Assembly: GCA_016705005.1 (NCBI GenBank)
Contig: JADIZB010000008.1
Coordinates: 62,001-126,000, forward strand
Length of the DNA: 64,000 nucleotides
Direction: 5' to 3'
DNA from: Bacteroidales bacterium
GTDB taxonomy: Bacteria > Bacteroidota > Bacteroidia > Bacteroidales > Lentimicrobiaceae
A program made the translations under genes and the position numbers. Shown here piece by piece: positions 55,366 through 64,000 of this stretch. The notes under the pieces were generated by a model, which was not told the DNA's origin, did no database searches, and saw only the letters and a program-made list of their open reading frames with translations. Each line of letters begins with the position of its first letter. Position 1 is the stretch's first letter.

Positions 55366-56919
55366 ATGAAAAATCAGGGACGGTTTCATTTATTGCACAG
55401 TGTTTCAACTGTCAGGGCGCAAGGCTTTTCCCTCTGGGCAGGTCCGGTTGTTTCTGCGGCGCTCATGTTGTTTTACAAGCCTGATCCTGCTCATCCGGAG
55501 ATCGGGTATACCCTTGCCATCGCGGCCTGGATGGCTATCTGGTGGATTTCGGAAGCGGTGCCGCTTGCTGTAACCTCTCTGCTACCAGTCGCACTTTTCC
55601 CATTGCTTGGAGTCATGGATGGTCAGACTGTTTCATCCGCTTATTTCAACCATGTGATTTTTCTTTTTATTGGTGGATTTCTGATTGCACTGGCCATGCA
55701 GCGGTGGGAGCTTCACCGTCGTATAGCGCTGAACATTCTCAGCATAACCGGTACGGGAAAATCGCGGCTGTTGCTGGGCTTTATGCTGGCAACCGCCTTG
55801 CTCAGCATGTGGATGTCGAATACCGCCACTGCCATGATGATTGTCCCCATCCTGATGTCGGTGCTGACGCAGATTGAGCCGGAGCCGGCGAAAAAAAGAT
55901 CTTTCTCAACAGGGCTTCTTCTGGGTGTGGCTTATGCAGCATCCATCGGCGGCATTATGACTTTGGTGGGGACTCCTCCAAACCTTTCTTTTTTAAGAAT
56001 TTACCAGGTAATGTTTCCGCAGGCTCCGGTGGTAACCTTCCTTCAGTGGATGTTGTTTGCCGTTCCTGTTGGCATTCTTATGATGATGGCAGCCTTTGTG
56101 CTGATCTATCAGCGGTATGCCAGGGTAAAAATGTCAGAATCTGTCCTGAACGAGCTCCCGATCCGGCAGATGAAGAAAGACCTTGGCCCCATGAGCAGGG
56201 AGGAGAAAATTATAATGACCTTATTTCTTCTCTTGGCTATTCTCTGGATTACCCGTTCTGATCTGGAAATCGGATCCGCAACCATCAGAGGCTGGGCATC
56301 ACTGTTCGGGAAGCCTGATTTTATCAACGATGGTACCATTGCCATTGCAGTATCATTGCCACTTTTTATGATTCCCGTTAAAGGAAGAAAAGGAAGCAGG
56401 ATAATGGACTGGGAGACAGCCAGTCATCTCCCATGGGACATTGTGTTGCTATTTGGTGGAGGATTTGCCCTTGCCAATGGTTTCAGGGATTCCGGGCTTT
56501 CGCTCTGGCTGGGGCAGCAACTCCAGGGAATTTCAGTCTTGCCACCGGTTGTGGTTGTGCTGATTATTTGCCTGCTGGTTACTTTCCTTACCGAGCTTAC
56601 TTCGAATACTGCGACCACTGAAATGATGTTACCGGTGATGGCCGGAATGGCTGTTGCCACCCACACTCATCCGTTGCTCTATATGATTCCAGCTACCCTC
56701 TCGGCATCCATGGCCTTTATGTTGCCGGCGGCCACTCCACCCAACGCCATTATTTTCGGAACACGGCGTGTCACCATGATTGAAATGGTCCGTACCGGAT
56801 TCTGGTTAAACCTGATTGGTGCCATCATCATCACCGTTGCCTTTTACCTGATTGGCCCCATGGTGTTTGATATCAGCCCCGGTGAATTTCCCGACTGGGC
56901 AAAGCCGGTCCTGAAATAG
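55366..56919 (+). CDS. DASS/SLC13-family sodium:anion symporter
   Basis: 517 residues with about eleven to twelve transmembrane helices, from the ATG at 55366; a longer in-frame start at 55270 adds a hydrophilic stretch that overlaps the chimeric ORF. The two family Asn-Thr motifs are present: the first in MSNTATAMMIVPI and the second in LTSNTATTEMMLPVM, each with its Ser-Asn-Thr. The C-terminus has ATLSASMAFMLPAATPPNAI. The family carries dicarboxylates, citrate or sulfate with sodium; the substrate is not decided by the sequence. Convergent with the kefB-like gene. Confidence 0.92.
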   Translation: MKNQGRFHLLHSVSTVRAQGFSLWAGPVVSAALMLFYKPDPAHPEIGYTLAIAAWMAIWWISEAVPLAVTSLLPVALFPLLGVMDGQTVSSAYFNHVIFLFIGGFLIALAMQRWELHRRIALNILSITGTGKSRLLLGFMLATALLSMWMSNTATAMMIVPILMSVLTQIEPEPAKKRSFSTGLLLGVAYAASIGGIMTLVGTPPNLSFLRIYQVMFPQAPVVTFLQWMLFAVPVGILMMMAAFVLIYQRYARVKMSESVLNELPIRQMKKDLGPMSREEKIIMTLFLLLAILWITRSDLEIGSATIRGWASLFGKPDFINDGTIAIAVSLPLFMIPVKGRKGSRIMDWETASHLPWDIVLLFGGGFALANGFRDSGLSLWLGQQLQGISVLPPVVVVLIICLLVTFLTELTSNTATTEMMLPVMAGMAVATHTHPLLYMIPATLSASMAFMLPAATPPNAIIFGTRRVTMIEMVRTGFWLNLIGAIIITVAFYLIGPMVFDISPGEFPDWAKPVLK

Positions 56920-56967
56920 GAAGAAGTGTTTTTCAGGTTCGCAGATCAGCTAACTGCTGTTTCAGAT

Positions 56968-58842
56968 CTATTTTACTGTTCCTGCTATGCTTTTTTTCAT
57001 CTCACCGCTGTCCCAGGCATGATCGTTCAGTTCGGGCCGTTGCCTGAAATCGTTGTTCAGAAGTTCCTCCTGCATTTCAATCTGCTTGCGCGAGGCTGAG
57101 ATGTATAGATTTCTGTCGTTCCGGAGCTTAAAAAGCTCATGCATGGCTGCTTCGTCGTAACTGATAAATTGTTGTGCTGCCCGGTGCAGGGTATAGGAAC
57201 GGTAACCCAGTTCTTTCAGCACATCCACGCCCATTCTGACCGAGGTATCGAGATGTTCGCGGTAGGGATTCATCACATCGATGTTCATCAGTTCATAGGC
57301 ATCAAAGCGGTTCCTGGCGCGGACCATCAGTCGTAGGTGAGGGAAATGTTTATGTGCCGTCTCCACAAGTTGCAGGTTGGTTTCGGGCGAATCGATTGCT
57401 GAAACCAGGATATGGGCTTCTGCAGCGCCCGCCGATTCAAGCAGATCGGCACGGGTAGCATCACCGTAGAACACCTTGAATCCCATCTTTCGCAGCAGCT
57501 CCACACGGTCCGAATCATGATCAAGGATGGTTGCATTCACGCCGTTGGCCCTCAGGAAGCGGCCCAGGGTACTTCCAAAGTGTGAAAATCCGGCGATGAT
57601 GACCTTCTGTTTTTCATCAATCTTATCGGCAGGTTTATCCTCGCTGATCTTTGTACCCAACCGTGGTAAAATCATTTTTTCGAGTATCAGGATCATTACC
57701 GGGGTCAGAGCCATACTGATTGCAGTTACAGCCATCATCAGGCCTACCTGATCTGGTGTGAGTATGCTGAGCTGGCTGATGAATGACAAGGTTACGAAGG
57801 CAAATTCACCAACCTGGGCAAGGCTCACCGCCATAATCAGGTTCTGATCGACCGACATCCTGAAGAACTTCCCGATCATCAGAATGATGATGGTTTTCAG
57901 GACAATAATTCCAACGGATAAACTAAGTACTGTAACCGGGTTCTCACCGATCAGGCCGAAATTGATGGAGGCTCCGACTGCCATGAAAAACAAACCTAAC
58001 AGCAATCCCTTGAAGGGTTCCAGGTCCGATTCAAGTTCGTGCCTGAATGAGCTGTTGGCCAGAATTACCCCGGCAAGGAAGGTTCCAAGTGCCGGGCTCA
58101 GTCCGGCCATGGTCATAAGAAAAGCTATGCCGACCACAATCAGTAGTGCTGAAGCTGTGAAAAGCTCCCTGATTCGGGTTTTTGCAACCAGCCTGAGCAG
58201 GGGAGGCACCAGAAACCGTCCGATAAGAACGACCGAAGTGATTGTTCCAAGCAGGGCCAGGGTGTAAAGCCATCCGGGAAGTGATTCGAACAGGGTGTGA
58301 TGTTCACCGGAATTTCCCGCAGGCTGAATGGCCAGCAGAGGGAGAACAGCCAGAATGGGAATAACGGCAATATCCTGAAAAAGGAGAATGGCAAAACTGT
58401 TCTGACCTGCTTCAGTTTTCAACTGGTCTTTTTCTTTCATCGATTGCAGCACGATGGCAGTTGACGACATCGCCAGCGACAATCCTATAGCCAATGCACC
58501 CTGCCAATGCATTCCCATGGCTATGGCTGCCAGAAAAACAACCATGGTGGTGCCTGCAACCTGCGATAATCCGGTACCCAGGATCAGTTTACGAAGGCTC
58601 CACAATCTGGAAGGATCAAGTTCAAGACCAACAAGGAAAAGCATCATGACTACCCCGAATTCGGCGAAGTGCATGATATCTGAACCTTCTTCCCCAATGA
58701 ATCCCAGCAAAAAGGGTCCGACCAATACACCAGCCATCAGATAGCCAAGTACAGATCCCATGCCCAGCCTTTTGGCCAAAGGGACACAAACGATGGCTGC
58801 GCCCATATAAATGGTTGCCTGAAGCAGGAAATCACCGCCCAT
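56968..58842 (-). CDS. KefB/KefC-like CPA2 K+/H+ antiporter
   Basis: 624 residues. Residues ~1-395 are the CPA2 antiporter membrane domain with twelve or so helices, including FLVGLELDPSRLW (69-81) and the LLFQDIAVIPILA block (153-165) with its conserved Gln-Asp. Residues ~411-530 are a RCK/TrkA-N nucleotide-binding domain (KVIIAGFSHFGSTLGRFL, then DHDSDRVELLRKMGFKVFYGD). A short C-terminal extension follows. In E. coli KefB/C release K+ to acidify the cytoplasm during electrophile stress. The KefF-like gene upstream overlaps by 11 bases, so the two are cotranscribed. Confidence 0.92.
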   Translation of the reverse strand: MGGDFLLQATIYMGAAIVCVPLAKRLGMGSVLGYLMAGVLVGPFLLGFIGEEGSDIMHFAEFGVVMMLFLVGLELDPSRLWSLRKLILGTGLSQVAGTTMVVFLAAIAMGMHWQGALAIGLSLAMSSTAIVLQSMKEKDQLKTEAGQNSFAILLFQDIAVIPILAVLPLLAIQPAGNSGEHHTLFESLPGWLYTLALLGTITSVVLIGRFLVPPLLRLVAKTRIRELFTASALLIVVGIAFLMTMAGLSPALGTFLAGVILANSSFRHELESDLEPFKGLLLGLFFMAVGASINFGLIGENPVTVLSLSVGIIVLKTIIILMIGKFFRMSVDQNLIMAVSLAQVGEFAFVTLSFISQLSILTPDQVGLMMAVTAISMALTPVMILILEKMILPRLGTKISEDKPADKIDEKQKVIIAGFSHFGSTLGRFLRANGVNATILDHDSDRVELLRKMGFKVFYGDATRADLLESAGAAEAHILVSAIDSPETNLQLVETAHKHFPHLRLMVRARNRFDAYELMNIDVMNPYREHLDTSVRMGVDVLKELGYRSYTLHRAAQQFISYDEAAMHELFKLRNDRNLYISASRKQIEMQEELLNNDFRQRPELNDHAWDSGEMKKSIAGTVK

Positions 58843-59440
58843 TGATTGTGGTATTTATAAAATAATCGTTAAGTAATTCAAGGTTTCTGAGGCTTCCGGG
58901 ATCAAAATCACCGTCGGCAATCAATTGAAGCAATTGCCTGTAGTTTTCAGCGTGTCCGCTGAGTTCTTCCTGGCTGAGCCGGTGTGTGCCCTGGACCGCA
59001 AAAGGGGGCAGGTAGTTCATTTTACAAAGGAAGGCCGTCTGATCGAATGGCAGAAGCAGCTGGTTCACAGGGAAGCGGTTGCGACCTTCCGGCTGGTAGG
59101 CCTCACGGTTGCCCCCGGTGGTGATGGTATTAAAGACAGTTTTCCCTGCAAGTTTATCCCCTTTGGGCCCATATGCCCAGTTAAATTCAAGCACCATGTC
59201 GATCCATTGTTTCAGCAGTGGCGGACAACTGTACCAGTAGAAGGGATGGTGCCAGATAATTACATCGTGGCTGATCAGTAAATCCTGCTCAAGGGCAATG
59301 TTAATGTTGAAATCGGGATATTTTTCATACAGGTCATGGACGGTTACCGCAGGATTTTTCCTGGCTGAATCAATCAGGGCTCTGTTGACAACAGAATGCT
59401 CATAACGGGGATGGGCAAAGAGAATCAGGATTTTATGCAT
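58832..59440 (-). CDS. KefF-like NAD(P)H-quinone oxidoreductase, antiporter ancillary protein
   Basis: 202-residue flavodoxin-fold protein. ILILFAHPRYEHSVVNRALID is the FMN-binding phosphate loop, IIWHHPFYWYSCPPLLKQWIDM the family's second block, and NTITTGGNREAYQPEGRN the third. In E. coli KefF binds and activates KefC and also has quinone reductase activity; here the reading frame overlaps the antiporter start by 11 bases, which supports a physical or regulatory link. It is upstream of the antiporter, as kefF is of kefC. Confidence 0.9.
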   Translation of the reverse strand: MHKILILFAHPRYEHSVVNRALIDSARKNPAVTVHDLYEKYPDFNINIALEQDLLISHDVIIWHHPFYWYSCPPLLKQWIDMVLEFNWAYGPKGDKLAGKTVFNTITTGGNREAYQPEGRNRFPVNQLLLPFDQTAFLCKMNYLPPFAVQGTHRLSQEELSGHAENYRQLLQLIADGDFDPGSLRNLELLNDYFINTTINGR

Positions 59441-59545
59441 CTGGATCTGATGTTTACCGGAATTAAAAATAATTTTTGGAAGGCAGGGATATGAAATCGG
59501 AGTTCCGGTCAGAAGTTCCGGAACTTTTTACCTGCCTGTACTTTT

Positions 59546-59974
59546 TTATCCTTTAAAACCCGCTTCATAGTGGCTGCCGTCGCAGAACGGACTGTTGGTG
59601 GTATGCCCGCAGCGGCAGAAGGAACTGATGTTGTTGATCACACCCTCTGTTCCATCGGCATAGCGGATGTTGCATTCTCCACGCAGAATCATTGGACCAC
59701 CGGGCATGATGTCAATCCTGACGGGTACACCCACTGCGGATTCCTGTTTATCGGGTCTGTTCAATGTATAGCTGAGTGCGCCCGAAGGGCACTTTTTAAC
59801 CTGTTCAATAATTTCGCCGGACGAAGCACCACCGGCATCCACCCAGGGCCTCCGGGCAGGATCGAATACACCGGGCAGACCCCTGAAACAAATGGTGGAA
59901 TGCGTGCATTTACCCGGCTGCCATTTTATAGTGACTTCACCGTTGCTGTAATGTCTGATGATTTCTTTCTCCAT
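59546..59974 (-). CDS. Iron-sulfur protein: divergent 4Fe-4S domain plus CDGSH domain
   Basis: 142 residues with two iron-sulfur parts. Residues ~5-70 are the divergent 4Fe-4S mono-cluster domain (KWQPGKCTHSTICFRGLPGVF, then CPSGALSYTLNRPD). Residues ~110-142 carry the CDGSH cluster-binding motif FCRCGHTTNSPFCDGSHYEAGF, i.e. C-x-C-x8-C-x3-H. This two-part architecture is known from bacterial proteins of unclear role, perhaps electron transfer or cluster handling. It is a single small cytoplasmic gene on the minus strand, next to a small GNAT. Confidence 0.92.
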   Translation of the reverse strand: MEKEIIRHYSNGEVTIKWQPGKCTHSTICFRGLPGVFDPARRPWVDAGGASSGEIIEQVKKCPSGALSYTLNRPDKQESAVGVPVRIDIMPGGPMILRGECNIRYADGTEGVINNISSFCRCGHTTNSPFCDGSHYEAGFKG

Positions 59975-60004
59975 TGGTAAATCCGGTTTGGTGATGACTG
60001 ATTG

Positions 60005-60295
60005 CTATTCGTGGAGCAGATCCTTTAACTCCGGCACCCTGTCGAAAGTTATTTTTACAAAGGGGCAGAGTGGCCGGATTTTGAGGTTGCGTTCACGGGC
60101 CATTTCAACGATGCGGTCGAGCAGTTTCCGCCCGATTCCCTGGCCTTTCAGTGAATCGCTGACCATGGTATGATCTATTATGATGTAGTCATCACTCTCT
60201 TTTATCCAGGTCATTTCAGCGAGATTTTCTTCACCTTCATTTCCCCCGATAAAAGCCATGCCATTGGCTTCAGTTTCAAAAATGCTAATTTCCAT
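60005..60295 (-). CDS. Small YjdJ-type GNAT acetyltransferase
   Basis: 96 residues, the compact GNAT form. SDSLKGQGIGRKLLDRIVEMARERN is the acetyl-CoA site (Q-G-x-G-x-G/R), and LKIRPLCPFVKITFDRVPELKDLL is the C-terminal strand-helix typical of the YjdJ/COG2388 group with its conserved Cys-Pro-Phe. Acceptor unknown. Thirty bases upstream of the CDGSH gene on the same strand, so possibly cotranscribed. Confidence 0.9.
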   Translation of the reverse strand: MEISIFETEANGMAFIGGNEGEENLAEMTWIKESDDYIIIDHTMVSDSLKGQGIGRKLLDRIVEMARERNLKIRPLCPFVKITFDRVPELKDLLHE

Positions 60296-60589
60296 GGTTG
60301 TGGTTTCCTTTATTCAATAACAAAGGAGTTGCCGGTTTTGTTGAAGCGATTGATTAAGCTGCATTATCCTCATTGCAATATTCTATAATTTAATTCCTGC
60401 AAATCTGAAAAATCCATATAACCGGGGTTCTCCTGTACTTTGGATCAAATATATTTTAAATCAACGCTTTTTTTTGGTTATTTCGTCTAACTTTAACAAT
60501 TCGTATTTATTGAATTTCAGTCCTCAATTATCCAATAGGAAAAGCATACTATAAAGCTCCAATATTCAAAAACATTAAATCCTGTCATA

Positions 60590-61543
60590 ATGAAAAGATC
60601 TTTTTTACTACTATCTTGCATTGCTTTACTTGGCTTAAATATTAATGCTCAGGTAGATACAATTTCCCAGAACATTTACCAGTTCAATGGCAATCTGGGC
60701 ATCGGAACATCTCTTCCTAATTCAAAATTTACACTTAAGTGTGATGAAGTGATTACCTATCCGACATTTGGGATTATGAACATTATGAACAACCATTACG
60801 CTACGTTCGATGGTTATTCTGCCAGTGATATTCATTATGTCGGCAGCCTTTTCAACGGAAGGCGTGCCAGGGGTACTGTTGATTATCCTCAGAATGTCAT
60901 GGCCGGTGACCGGCTGACCGGCATCACTTCAGCCATGTATTTGAACGATGCCTGGCGTTTCAGTTCCAGTATCCTGTTTTATGCAGGGCAGGGGCTTGCC
61001 TATGACAGCTATCCGTCCTACATAGTATTTAATACCACTGCAGCCAATGAATCTGTGTATACCGAGCGGATGAGGCTGGCAGGCAACGGATACCTTGGCC
61101 TTGGAACAACCTTACCGGCTTCAAAACTTCACATTACCGACGGTGATATTTATATTGAAAATATCGATCGGGGAATCATTATGAAATCGCCCGACGGGCA
61201 GTGCTGGAGAGGAGTGATGACAAATGAGGGCACACTGGGTTTCACTCCGGTCGATTGTCCCGAAGATCTTGTCCCGGTGAAACAACCGGCTGCGGCAGAT
61301 GACAAAGTTTCGGTCTTTCCCAATCCTGCCGGAGACCTCCTTTCAGTGGTTTGTGAATCAGAATTCAAGGGAACAATTTATTTCACAATTTCCGGTACAG
61401 GCGGGAAACTTCTCAGAAAAGGTGAATTAACCGGGGGAACCACCGGAATTGATATTTCAGGACTGGCTGCCGGAGTTTATATCATCACGCTCGTGGATGG
61501 AACTGGTAAAACCAGGGTCAGCAAACAGTTTATTAAAGCCTGA
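60590..61543 (+). CDS. Secreted protein with tail-fibre-like repeats and T9SS sorting domain
   Basis: 317 residues with a signal peptide (ending NINAQ, ~residue 21). It contains the 'GxLGIGTxxPxSKLHI' phrase twice (GNLGIGTSLPNSKFTL and GYLGLGTTLPASKLHI), a motif of tail-fibre and cell-surface beta-helical proteins, then DGDIYIENIDRGIIMKSPDG. Residues ~235-317 are a type A T9SS sorting domain (VSVFPNPAGDLLSVV, ISGTGGKLLRKGEL, LAAGVYIITLVDG). Probably a surface or released protein. It stands alone between the GNAT and the cyclase gene. Confidence 0.8.
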   Translation: MKRSFLLLSCIALLGLNINAQVDTISQNIYQFNGNLGIGTSLPNSKFTLKCDEVITYPTFGIMNIMNNHYATFDGYSASDIHYVGSLFNGRRARGTVDYPQNVMAGDRLTGITSAMYLNDAWRFSSSILFYAGQGLAYDSYPSYIVFNTTAANESVYTERMRLAGNGYLGLGTTLPASKLHITDGDIYIENIDRGIIMKSPDGQCWRGVMTNEGTLGFTPVDCPEDLVPVKQPAAADDKVSVFPNPAGDLLSVVCESEFKGTIYFTISGTGGKLLRKGELTGGTTGIDISGLAAGVYIITLVDGTGKTRVSKQFIKA

Positions 61544-61903
61544 TTCTTCATTATTTCAAAGCCTTTAACCGATCTTCAACATTTCGGAGGATGTACTTTT
61601 TATGCCGGCAGAGTTCCGGCATAAAACAGGCATGGCAACAGGTATTCATAGTATATATACTGACATATGAACATATAATTGCAATTGCTTGTTATCTTTA
61701 TTCACAATGTTTTCCGGGCCAGAGTACCGGAAAAATGCTCAGGGTTTTTTGAACCCACCTTCTGCCAGTCAAAGAAACAGTTTTTTAATCATCTGAAAAT
61801 CAGAATTTCTGATCATTCAGTCATGTGTTTCAGCTCAGACAACTTCCTGCGTTTCCTGTTTTTCTCATTGTTGTATTTATTCAATCACATTTATTCTGAG
61901 ACG
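61544..61903. other. Gene-free stretch with hairpins before the cyclase gene
   Basis: A perfect 11-bp hairpin TTTTATGCCGG / CCGGCATAAAA lies at 61598-61626 and another TTTTCCGG / CCGGAAAA at 61710-61734. Neither has a proper T-run on either strand, so they may be folding or binding sites rather than terminators. No ORF is supported. Confidence 0.5.
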
Positions 61904-64000
61904 ATGAACCGACCGGCCCTTTTTTGTATATCTGCCATTTATGTATTGCTGTTGTTATCTTTCAGCCAGCCTGTTGCTGCTCAACCGGAAGCAGACAGCC
62001 TGAAATTACTGCTGAAGAAGCATATTGCCAGCGATTCTACGCGAGCCAACCTGCTTGTCACCCTGGCTGAAAAGTTGGTTAACTCAGATCCTGAGAAAAG
62101 CATCGGCTATGTTACAGAACTGGAAGCGATGATACGCTCTAAACCTGATGGTAACTATAAAACCATCAGGAATCGTTACCTCTCTGCAGCTCAGCTTTTA
62201 AAAGGCAGAGGTTATCTTACGACGGATCAGCAGAAAAAAGCAGATTCGGTCTTTTCCCTTGCCATTCAACTTTGGCAAAAGGCAGCTGACCTGAATGGGG
62301 AAGCAAATGTCCTGTTTAAAATCGGACGCATCTGGACGATCTATGGAAAACCGGAAAAGGCGATTGCCGGATATCAGGCAGCACTAAAGATACAAAAGGA
62401 TCTGGGCAACAAAACAGAAATTGGTATCAACCTTTATCATATCGGAAGTGCCTATCAGGATATGAGTAATTATTATGCTGCGGAGGACTATACACTGCAG
62501 GCTTATGAACAGTTTAAGCTTACCGGTGATGAACTGAAGCAGGGTATATGCCTGAACAACCTGGGTAATTTTCAGACCAGCCAGGGCAATCACCCCAAAG
62601 CACTGGAGTACTTCCTGGCAGCACTTAAGATCAATGAACGGATCAAAAATGAAAAGGAGACTTCCAACAATCTCAATAATATTGGCATAATTTACCTGAG
62701 CCTGGAGCAATTTTCCAAAGCGAGGAGTTATTTTCTGCGGGCCTATAACCTGCTGGCAAAATCCGGGAATGAAGGGGCCTTGCTTTACAGCCTTGGCAAT
62801 ATCGGAATAACCTATTCGGCAGAGAACAACTTCACCAAAGCGCTGGAATACTTTAACCGGGTACTCGATATTTCAACAGGTGCAGGTGATAATGGTGGGG
62901 TCGCCCTGGCCTACAACAGCATCGCCAGGGTACATGAAGATTCCGGTAATTACCCCGAAGCCTTAAATTATTACAATAAAGCAATTGCAATCAACGATTC
63001 AATTGGAGATATAAGCAGCATGATTTACAATCTGGTCGGGTTGGGGGATGTTAGCAGACTTACAGGCGATTTTGTCAGAAGTGCAGTTTATCTGCGCAAG
63101 GCCAGAACGCTGGCTCTTGAAATCGGTGCGCTTTATCCCGAAAAGGATGCTTTACAGGGCCTGGCAGAATTATTTTCCGGCATCAAACAATATGACAGTG
63201 CTTTCAAATACCTGGCCCTGTTTACAAGTTTGAAGGACACCCTCCTGAATCAGGAAAACATTGAAGAAATAGCCCGGAAGGAACTGCAATATGGGTTTGA
63301 TAAAAAGATGCTGGAAGAGAAACTGCTTTCGGAGCTCGAGATCAACCGACAGAAAAACCGTAAAAACATCTTTCTGTTTTCCGGGTTGGGTGTATTGGTC
63401 ATGGCCGGAGGTTTATGGAGTCGCCTGCGCTATATACGTAAATCCAGAGCGATCATTCAGAAGGAAAAAGACCGCTCGGAGGAATTGCTGCTCAATATTT
63501 TACCTGCTGAAGTTGCCGAGGAACTGAAATTGAAGGGGCATGCAGAAGCCCGCCATTTTGATGAGGTTACTGTACTTTTTACCGATTTCAAGGGTTTTAC
63601 CACCATGGCTGAGCAATTGAGCCCGGGTGAACTGGTTACGGAAATCGATATCTGTTTCCGAAGGTTTGATGAGATCATCACTCGCTACGGCATAGAGAAA
63701 ATAAAAACGATCGGTGACGCCTACATGTGCGCAGGCGGCCTGCCGGTAGCCAACCGCACCAATGCTGCCGACGTGGTGAATGCTGCCCTTGAGATACAGG
63801 TGTTTATGACGGACATGAAAAAGCAGAGGATTCTGGAAAACAGGCCATATTTTGAATTGAGGCTTGGCATTCACACCGGCCCTGTGGTGGCAGGCATTGT
63901 TGGCATCAAGAAATTCCAGTATGATATCTGGGGCGATACGGTAAACCTCGCTTCACGTATGGAATCAAGTGGTGAAGTAGGGAAAGTAAATGTATCGCAA
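61904..64000 (+). CDS. TPR-repeat class III adenylate cyclase (cut by window end)
   Basis: 699 codons from the ATG at 61904 with no stop; the C-terminus lies beyond the window. Order: signal peptide/helix (MNRPALFCISAIYV to VAAQ), eight or more TPR units (such as GINLYHIGSAYQDMSNYYAAED and LNNLGNFQTSQGNHPKALEYF), a membrane helix (NIFLFSGLGVLVMAGGLWSRL), the coiled lead EELLLNILPAEVAEELKL and a class III cyclase domain. The metal Asp are D561 (VLFTDFKGF) and D605 (KTIGDAYM). Purine-selecting residues are Lys601 and Asp674 (FQYDIWGD), the pair of adenylate rather than guanylate cyclases. The periplasmic TPRs probably sense a signal and drive cAMP output. Confidence 0.9.
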   Translation, partial: MNRPALFCISAIYVLLLLSFSQPVAAQPEADSLKLLLKKHIASDSTRANLLVTLAEKLVNSDPEKSIGYVTELEAMIRSKPDGNYKTIRNRYLSAAQLLKGRGYLTTDQQKKADSVFSLAIQLWQKAADLNGEANVLFKIGRIWTIYGKPEKAIAGYQAALKIQKDLGNKTEIGINLYHIGSAYQDMSNYYAAEDYTLQAYEQFKLTGDELKQGICLNNLGNFQTSQGNHPKALEYFLAALKINERIKNEKETSNNLNNIGIIYLSLEQFSKARSYFLRAYNLLAKSGNEGALLYSLGNIGITYSAENNFTKALEYFNRVLDISTGAGDNGGVALAYNSIARVHEDSGNYPEALNYYNKAIAINDSIGDISSMIYNLVGLGDVSRLTGDFVRSAVYLRKARTLALEIGALYPEKDALQGLAELFSGIKQYDSAFKYLALFTSLKDTLLNQENIEEIARKELQYGFDKKMLEEKLLSELEINRQKNRKNIFLFSGLGVLVMAGGLWSRLRYIRKSRAIIQKEKDRSEELLLNILPAEVAEELKLKGHAEARHFDEVTVLFTDFKGFTTMAEQLSPGELVTEIDICFRRFDEIITRYGIEKIKTIGDAYMCAGGLPVANRTNAADVVNAALEIQVFMTDMKKQRILENRPYFELRLGIHTGPVVAGIVGIKKFQYDIWGDTVNLASRMESSGEVGKVNVSQ

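Overview
The window reads as one contiguous piece of a Bacteroidota chromosome, most likely an anaerobic or microaerophilic member of the Bacteroidales or a neighbouring order (order-level placement is inference). Supporting signs are -7 promoter boxes of the TAnnTTTG type, several secreted proteins with type IX secretion (T9SS) C-terminal sorting domains, a FISUMP-domain lipoprotein, and the Bacteroidota gene order nadK - DUF6089 - uppS - bamA - ompH - ompH. No rRNA, tRNA, CRISPR array, transposase, integrase or phage module was recognised.

Region by region. 0-9.2 kb: two envelope-stress type modules built on PspC and toastrack-like domains (a PadR-like regulator end plus a PspC protein at 0-1.7 kb; PspC/DUF5668 plus a LiaF-like protein at 7.7-9.2 kb) flank an OmpA-like protein, queA, a THEP1-type NTPase, mobA, an unusual polytopic membrane protein and tatC. 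9.2-11.4 kb: an esterase, pdxJ and a small lipoprotein. 11.5-20.3 kb: the envelope-biogenesis core, with a CBS-ACT protein, a short Omp85 protein, nadK, DUF6089, uppS, bamA and two OmpH/Skp chaperones. 20.4-22.2 kb: a secreted Asp-box protein with a T9SS tail. 22.4-28.4 kb: a MarR-controlled RND tripartite efflux operon. 28.5-36.4 kb: ordinary single genes (cold-shock protein, M28 peptidase, HAD phosphatase, UbiA-like protein, DUF1697, GNAT, TerC).

36.4-45.7 kb is the least ordinary part. Genes for a Zn-peptidase, a gamma-carbonic-anhydrase-like protein and NadB, and then three secreted proteins, are separated by long gene-free stretches made of recurring short 'words'. One upstream module of about 450 bp occurs twice, before two different T9SS genes, and its first 159 bp are nearly identical in both copies.

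45.7-53.7 kb holds two routes for 2-oxoglutarate decarboxylation side by side: sucA-sucB (NAD-linked E1/E2) and korA-korB (ferredoxin-linked), with a 2[4Fe-4S] ferredoxin gene between them. 53.8-60.3 kb carries a DUF4199 membrane protein, a chimeric ORF joining a GNAT N-terminus to an alpha/beta-hydrolase C-terminus, a DASS-family anion transporter, a KefF/KefB-like K+/H+ antiporter pair, a CDGSH iron-sulfur protein and a small GNAT. 60.6 kb to the end: a T9SS protein and a TPR-linked class III adenylate cyclase cut off by the window edge.

Most genes are conserved housekeeping or envelope functions. The features most deserving a second look are the duplicated intergenic module and its repeat vocabulary, the THEP1-MobA-membrane protein trio, and the chimeric ORF. 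I saw no clear-cut new defence or mobile system.
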